Below are positions 1 through 2,875 of a DNA stretch of 5,755 nucleotides, piece by piece (the first letter of the stretch is position 1; each line of letters opens with the position of its first letter). The translations under genes were made by a program, and so were the position numbers. The notes beneath the pieces are model-generated. The model made no database searches. It worked only from the letters and a program-made list of their open reading frames with translations, and was not told the origin of the DNA. Source of the stretch: Deltaproteobacteria bacterium (GTDB taxonomy: Bacteria; Desulfobacterota; BSN033; UBA1163); NCBI GenBank assembly GCA_016875155.1, contig VGSD01000205.1:1-5755 (forward strand). Reading direction: 5' to 3'.

Positions 1-303
1 GTCGAAGGCAACATTGAGGCCGGTCTGTCCGTGGGAGATCATCAGTTTGAAACGCTCGTTGGTCTCCTGTGGCGTTCCAAATCCAGTGTATTGCCGGGTG
101 GTCCATTCCCGGCTGCGATACCCTTGAGAGTGAATCCCCCTTGTGAAGGGGTATTCGCCAGGGAAAGCCAAATCCTTCTCAGGATCAAAACCGACTTCCT
201 CTAAATCCTTTTGGGTATAGACAGGTTTGATATGGATCCCTGACTGGAGAATCACATCCTGGACTTCGTCTTTGTCATTTTTGATGTATTTTGCTACGCC
301 CAT
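1..303 (-). CDS. mcmA1: Methylmalonyl-CoA mutase large subunit, N-terminal part (cut by window edge)
   Basis: This is the first 101 codons of the catalytic (TIM-barrel) subunit of a B12-dependent acyl-CoA mutase, which interconverts succinyl-CoA and (R)-methylmalonyl-CoA in propionate metabolism. The frame is open to the left edge, so the rest lies outside the window. Visible family motifs are PGEYPFTRGIH (48-58), WTTRQYTGFGTP (67-78), ETNERF (80-85) and GQTGLNVAFD (92-101). Tyr72 in the RQY motif sits where methylmalonyl-CoA mutases have Tyr; isobutyryl- and 2-hydroxyisobutyryl-CoA mutases are known to carry Phe or Ile there. This favours methylmalonyl-CoA as substrate, but the second specificity residue (Arg versus Gln) is not in view. 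The ATG is preceded by GAGGTG at 308-313 with 4 nt spacing. The B12-binding domain is supplied by the separate gene at 497-898, so this is a two-subunit mutase. Confidence 0.9.
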   Translation of the reverse strand, partial: MGVAKYIKNDKDEVQDVILQSGIHIKPVYTQKDLEEVGFDPEKDLAFPGEYPFTRGIHSQGYRSREWTTRQYTGFGTPQETNERFKLMISHGQTGLNVAFD

Positions 304-313
304 CTTTCACCTC

Positions 314-452
314 GAAATTTCCAAATTCCAGTATCCAAATTTCAAATAATTTCAAAATTCCAATTTCTAATGCCTAAAAAAGATTTTGACTTTAATTTGG
401 GTCATTGGAATTTCTTTGGAATTTGGTGCTTGGATTTTGGAATTTTTTGGAC
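314..452. repeat. AT-rich inverted-repeat element between the two mutase genes
   Basis: The spacer between the small- and large-subunit genes is built from a degenerate CCAAATT(C/T)CA word. The left half (321-346) carries it in plus orientation and the right half (415-440) carries it inverted. The 26-nt arms agree at about 20 positions, and inner copies of AAATTCCAAT at about 355-365 and 405-412 continue the symmetry. The whole could fold as a long imperfect hairpin. Its left arm ends a few bases from the ribosome binding site of the large-subunit gene, so it may affect expression of that gene relative to the small subunit (inference). No transposase or clear target duplication was seen. It resembles the short intergenic repeat families common in deltaproteobacterial genomes. 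Confidence 0.6.
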
Positions 453-496
453 ATAATGACCGCATATAAATTTGATTCAGCTCACAAGATTTGACA

Positions 497-898
497 TCAA
501 GACCGAGATCTAACATTCTCTTGAATCCATCGGATCGATTCGTCAAAAGGGGTACCTCCAGGGAAGATGCCCTGAACGCCAATTTTTTGAAGGAGCGGAA
601 TATCTCTTTTGGGGATAACTCCCCCGACCACGACCAAGATGTCTCCGAGTTTCTTTTCTTTCATCTTATTCATCAACTTCTCACAGATGGGCAGATGGGC
701 ACCGGACATGATGGATAGGCCAATGACATCTACATCTTCCTGGAGGGCCGTATTGATAATCTGATCAATGGTTTGATGTAGGCCGGTGTAGATAACTTCC
801 ATTCCTGCGTCACGAAGAGCTTGGGCGACCACTTTTGCACCACGATCATGTCCATCCAATCCAGGTTTCGCCACTAAAATACGTATCTTCTTTTCCAC
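497..898 (-). CDS. mcmA2: Methylmalonyl-CoA mutase small subunit, B12-binding
   Basis: A 133-residue cobalamin-binding subunit with the Rossmann-like fold of the mutase C-terminal domain. It would pair with the large subunit encoded downstream to make the holo-mutase. The base-off/His-on motif DxHxxG is D15-G-H17-D-R-G20, with His17 as the lower axial cobalt ligand. The second motif is GLSIMSGAH at 60-68, where SxL is S62-I-M64 with Met for Leu. The third is the GG pair at 92-93 in VVVGGVIP, and IFPGGTPFDE near 111-120 closes the nucleotide-tail site. The length matches stand-alone small subunits of split mutases. The start is GTG, not ATG, and is fixed by AGGAG at 905-909 with 6 nt spacing. 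It lies 17 nt after the regulator gene, so the two are probably co-transcribed. Small subunits of isobutyryl-type mutases look alike, so the substrate call depends on the large subunit. Confidence 0.93.
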   Translation of the reverse strand: MEKKIRILVAKPGLDGHDRGAKVVAQALRDAGMEVIYTGLHQTIDQIINTALQEDVDVIGLSIMSGAHLPICEKLMNKMKEKKLGDILVVVGGVIPKRDIPLLQKIGVQGIFPGGTPFDESIRWIQENVRSRS

Positions 899-904
899 GG
901 TCTT

Positions 905-909
905 CTCCT
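905..909 (-). promoter_or_regulatory. Ribosome binding site for the GTG start of the B12-binding subunit
   Basis: Read on the minus strand this is AGGAG, 6 nt before the GTG codon at 896-898. No ATG in frame lies between it and the DxHxxG motif, so it decides the GTG start. It lies in the 17-nt gap after the regulator gene, which supports translation from a shared transcript. Confidence 0.7.
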
Positions 910-915
910 GTGAAG

Positions 916-1602
916 TTAAGGAACCAATCTCCCCTCATCGATTTCTTTAAGGACGATTTCCATTCCTCTTTCCAGATGACTTCGGACAAGTTTCTCAACT
1001 AATTTTGGATTCTTTTTTTTCATGGCCTCAATCATCTGATGATGGTCGGAGATCGAGGTTTTAGAACCGCCCGGCGCATGAAGCAGGGCAGAGCGGTAAC
1101 GGTAAAAATAGTCGCGAAAGTTATTGATCATCTCGGTCAGTTTTTTGCTCTTACATGATTTGTAGAGGAAGTCATGAAATTCTGTATGGAGTTGAACGGC
1201 CTTTTCATCCTCTCCTTTTTCAAGGGCGTTTACAGATTCAATGGCTTTTTTTTCGAGGGTCGTAATCTTTTCCTCAGTAATATGAATTGCGGCTAGATAA
1301 GCAGCATAACTTTCAAGGGCAATTCGGATACCAAAGATCTCTTCGACATCCTCCTTTGTAAATTCTCTGACGGCAAATCCACCTTTAGGAAGGCGGGAGA
1401 CAAGATCGTCTCTTTCTAATTTATGAAAGGCTTCCCTGACAGGAGTGCGACTGATTCCAACCTGGTTGGCAAGCGTTTCCTCGATCAATCGTTGCCCCGC
1501 TTTTAACTTTCCATGTAATATGGATTTTTTTAACGAATCATAGACTACTTCTCGAAGGGGCTTCCTTTTTCCAATTTTTACCCCGCCAAATATGTTTTCC
1601 AT
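916..1602 (-). CDS. GntR-family (FadR/FCD subgroup) transcriptional regulator
   Basis: A 228-residue cytoplasmic DNA-binding regulator. Residues about 15-80 form the winged helix: PLREVVYDSLKKSIL leads in, GISRTPVREAFHKLE (49-63) is the recognition-helix motif typical of GntR proteins, and LPKGGFAV (71-78) is the wing. Residues about 85-215 match the all-helical FCD ligand-binding domain. Candidate metal ligands are H143, H188 and H209; at 139 the usual Asp/Asn of the (D/N)xxFH motif is His (H139-T-E-F-H143). FCD regulators usually sense carboxylic acids or acyl-CoA compounds. Its place directly ahead of the mutase small subunit suggests control of methylmalonyl-CoA/propionate metabolism, but the ligand is unknown. 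The ATG has AGGGAG at 1609-1614. A palindrome in its own leader suggests autoregulation. Confidence 0.9.
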   Translation of the reverse strand: MENIFGGVKIGKRKPLREVVYDSLKKSILHGKLKAGQRLIEETLANQVGISRTPVREAFHKLERDDLVSRLPKGGFAVREFTKEDVEEIFGIRIALESYAAYLAAIHITEEKITTLEKKAIESVNALEKGEDEKAVQLHTEFHDFLYKSCKSKKLTEMINNFRDYFYRYRSALLHAPGGSKTSISDHHQMIEAMKKKNPKLVEKLVRSHLERGMEIVLKEIDEGRLVP

Positions 1603-1632
1603 GAGGTTCTCCCTTGAGATGAGTCTAAAATT

Positions 1633-1642
1633 CTGTATACAG
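1633..1642. promoter_or_regulatory. Palindromic operator candidate CTGTATACAG
   Basis: A perfect 10-bp palindrome in the leader of the GntR-type gene. GntR-family FCD proteins commonly bind short palindromes with a TGTNNNACA- or TGTATACA-like core, so this is a natural autoregulatory site. It falls just downstream of the transcription start predicted from the promoter at 1659-1687, where a bound repressor would block RNA polymerase. It would also overlap the -10 region of a weaker alternative promoter (TTGACG / GATACT, minus strand). Confidence 0.5.
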
Positions 1643-1658
1643 TATCCAAACTCAAATT

Positions 1659-1687
1659 TTTATACGTCAAGGGCTTGAGGTTGTCAA
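1659..1687 (-). promoter_or_regulatory. Sigma70-type promoter for the regulator-mutase unit
   Basis: On the minus strand there is a perfect -35 TTGACA (1682-1687), a 17-nt spacer, and a -10 TATAAA (1659-1664, 5 of 6 matches). The predicted start is near 1651, giving a leader of about 50 nt before the regulator ATG that contains the CTGTATACAG palindrome and the AGGGAG ribosome binding site. This is the strongest two-box promoter in the window. It probably serves the regulator and at least the B12-binding subunit. Confidence 0.65.
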
Positions 1688-1731
1688 GATTTATTTGGAA
1701 AGATTTTGATAAAGTCTAGAAATCTCTGAGA

Positions 1732-2433
1732 TTACCTTTTTGATGTCTTCGTAGTAAGAGGGGAAGGAGATGTTTTCCTAAGGTAAAGGAGAGAATGAAG
1801 TTTCCTTTCCTGTCTAAGGATAGTAGCGGCGAGGTCGACTGCCTTTTCAGATTGATCGATAATTACAGTATCACTGGTGGCAACCACACCTGAAAATCCA
1901 ATTAAGATTTTCTCCGGGACCTTAATGGCCTGAGCATCTCCCGGGAGGCCTCCCTGTTTCATCCGATTCCTCACCTCTTGGGCCAATGCCCCGCTTTTAC
2001 TAATGGGGGCATGAAAGAGAAACAGGATGGTATGGGGTGTTGTTTTTTTGAGAGCATCAAGAATCAATTGAATCACTTCGTCTGTTGTTTTAGACCTCTT
2101 AAAGTCCCCTGAGAGACCAGAGATGTCTCGGATGAATCCGTCATCTCCAAGGACGAGAGGTTTACCTAAGAGAGCGGACTCTATCGTGATGATCACATTA
2201 TACCCATCGATGGCGAGGTCGTTATTCCGAATTTGATAAAAAGGGATCTTTTTCACCTTCCTCCATTCCGAATCCTTATCCGAGAAGATGCCCCGATGAA
2301 GAAGGTGACGCTCATCTGCGTTGAGTTGATATCGATTTCCTACGAGTTCCAGAGATAGTTTTCTGGGATAAGTTCGATTGAGGAGATAGCGAAAATCTTC
2401 TGCAGCCTTTTGGAGGGGTTGGTTCACAAACAT
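1732..2433 (-). CDS. DUF434-type protein of unknown function
   Basis: A 233-residue soluble protein recognised as DUF434 (N-terminal half) joined to the DUF5616-like C-terminal half, a family found in bacteria and methanogenic archaea with no assigned role. Conserved blocks are LNRTYPRKLSLELVGNRY (18-35), HLLHRGIFSD (43-52), DGYNVIITIESALLGKPLV (76-94) followed by DDGFIRD (97-103), APISKSG (142-148) and VATSDTVIID (184-193). The spaced acidic residues (D76, E85, D97, D98, D188) and beta-strand-like blocks recall PIN-like nuclease folds, but this is inference. His141 precedes the APISKSG block where I recall Asp being usual. There is no signal peptide or membrane segment. The ATG has no Shine-Dalgarno; a TATAAT ends 8 nt before it. 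An upstream ATG at 2436-2438 is followed at once by TAA, so 2433 is the first usable start. It is divergent from the selenoprotein gene. Confidence 0.8.
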   Translation of the reverse strand: MFVNQPLQKAAEDFRYLLNRTYPRKLSLELVGNRYQLNADERHLLHRGIFSDKDSEWRKVKKIPFYQIRNNDLAIDGYNVIITIESALLGKPLVLGDDGFIRDISGLSGDFKRSKTTDEVIQLILDALKKTTPHTILFLFHAPISKSGALAQEVRNRMKQGGLPGDAQAIKVPEKILIGFSGVVATSDTVIIDQSEKAVDLAATILRQERKLHSLLYLRKTSPSPLTTKTSKR

Positions 2434-2441
2434 TACATGAT

Positions 2442-2447
2442 ATTATA
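2442..2447 (-). promoter_or_regulatory. TATAAT -10 box just before the DUF434 gene, leaderless candidate
   Basis: A perfect TATAAT on the minus strand lies 8 nt upstream of the ATG at 2431-2433, with no recognisable -35 at 16-18 nt and no ribosome binding site. If used, transcription would begin at or within a base or two of the start codon. Confidence 0.45.
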
Positions 2448-2477
2448 CTTCAACTTGGATTAAGAGAAAAGCACTCA

Positions 2478-2508
2478 TTGACAATTAAGAGGGAACAGTT
2501 GTAATAAT
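2478..2508 (+). promoter_or_regulatory. Putative promoter of the selenoprotein gene
   Basis: A perfect -35 TTGACA (2478-2483) is followed by AATAAT (2503-2508, 5 of 6 matches to the -10 consensus) after a long 19-nt spacer; TAATAA at 18 nt is a poorer alternative. Transcription would start near 2515, leaving a leader of about 40 nt that consists mostly of the hairpin at 2521-2548. It sits back to back with the promoter of the DUF434 gene. Confidence 0.4.
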
Positions 2509-2520
2509 AACAAAAGATCA

Positions 2521-2548
2521 CCTTCCGGCAAAGGTCAGCCGGGGAAGG
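2521..2548 (+). promoter_or_regulatory. Leader hairpin overlapping the Shine-Dalgarno of the selenoprotein gene
   Basis: CCTTCCGGC (2521-2529) can pair with GCCGG plus AAGG in GCCGGGGAAGG (2538-2548), leaving a 2-nt GG bulge and the loop AAAGGTCA. The 3' arm covers AAGG of the consensus Shine-Dalgarno AAGGAGG (2545-2551), which lies 5 nt before the ATG. The fold would partly hide the ribosome binding site. No known riboswitch class is recognised. Confidence 0.4.
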
Positions 2549-2556
2549 AGGAAACG

Positions 2557-2817
2557 ATGGCTACAGAAGAGATTAAGGTTTATTCAACACCCACGTGACC
2601 CTATTGCAAACTGGCGAAAGAGTTTCTTTCGCAAAAGGGGTTCACCTTTACAGAGTATGATGTGACGAAAGATAGGGCTGCTCTGGATGAAATGGTCAAA
2701 ATTTCTGGTGCCAGAAGTGTTCCGGTCATCGCCGCATGCAACGAGGTGATGATTGGATTTGATAAAACCCGGTTGGAACAGATGCTCAGCTGCATCAAAC
2801 AGAGAACAGAGATTTAG
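2557..2817 (+). CDS. Selenocysteine-containing glutaredoxin-like protein (UPYC), TGA at codon 14
   Basis: An 86-residue thioredoxin-fold protein with an in-frame TGA (2596-2598) read as selenocysteine. The redox motif is Sec14-Pro15-Tyr16-Cys17, preceded by KVYSTPT (7-13) and followed by KLAKEFLSQKG (18-28), the classic glutaredoxin/NrdH-like strand, active site and helix. FTEYDVTKD (31-39), the cis-proline block SVPVI (54-58, Pro56) and IGFDKTRLEQML (66-77) complete the fold at the usual length. Sec replaces only the attacking cysteine, which argues for real recoding rather than a random nonsense mutation. Known Sec-glutaredoxins act as thiol-disulfide oxidoreductases; the partner here is unknown. 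Extra cysteines are C61 and C79. There is no signal peptide. The ATG has AAGGAGG at 2545-2551. A SECIS-like hairpin follows the TGA. It stops with TAG 29 nt before the uvrA stop on the other strand. Expression needs SelA, SelB and SelC elsewhere in the genome. The less likely alternative is a pseudogene. Confidence 0.85.
2596..2640 (+). promoter_or_regulatory. Bacterial SECIS element for UGA recoding
   Basis: GCGAAAGA (2614-2621) pairs perfectly with TCTTTCGC (2625-2632), an 8-bp stem closed by the loop GTT (2622-2624). The loop begins 23 nt after the TGA and its first base is G, as expected for SelB-binding bacterial SECIS elements, which have a G in the first two loop positions about 16-37 nt after UGA. 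A lower helix CCCT (2599-2602) with AGGG (2636-2639) would bring the base of the structure next to the TGA, as in the E. coli fdhF element. The element lies within the coding sequence over codons 14-28. Confidence 0.75.
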
Positions 2818-2875
2818 GTTAAGGCTGAGGTTAAGGGACCCTCAACCTAAACCTTAACCTCAGCCTCAGCCTTCA
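2817..2875. repeat. Inverted hexamer array between convergent genes, forming a 15-bp stem
   Basis: Three units GGTTAA, GGCTGA, GGTTAA (2817-2834) face six units of the complementary family CCTCAA, CCTAAA, CCTTAA, CCTCAG, CCTCAG, CCTTCA (2840-2875). AGGCTGAGGTTAAGG (2822-2836) pairs perfectly with 2852-2866 around a 15-nt loop. A competing hairpin, AGGTT-A-AGG with CCT-C-AACCT, uses 2828-2848. The element starts at the stop codon of the selenoprotein gene and includes the stop and last codons of uvrA. It could end transcription from both sides, but neither side has a clear T-run, so it is not a canonical intrinsic terminator. Confidence 0.65.

Noticed and set aside
367..718. Short open frames overlapping the B12-binding subunit gene and the repeat spacer
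   Set aside because: They are out of frame with or antisense to a clearly recognised gene, or run into the AT-rich repeat, and have no family resemblance.
2596..2598. TGA as a disabling nonsense mutation (pseudogene)
   Set aside because: It falls exactly at the catalytic cysteine, the rest of the frame is intact, and a SECIS-like hairpin follows. Recoding explains all three better than decay.
2601..2798. A 65-codon open frame on the minus strand
   Set aside because: It lies antisense over the selenoprotein gene, has no recognisable family, and the plus-strand reading gives a clear glutaredoxin fold with a strong ribosome binding site.
2822..2866. Intrinsic (Rho-independent) terminator
   Set aside because: The stem is strong but the loop is long and neither strand has a proper T-run after it, so it is reported as a repeat with possible termination only.
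2817..2875. CRISPR array or telomere-like repeat
   Set aside because: The units are 6 nt, contiguous, without spacers, and inverted around a centre, which fits neither.
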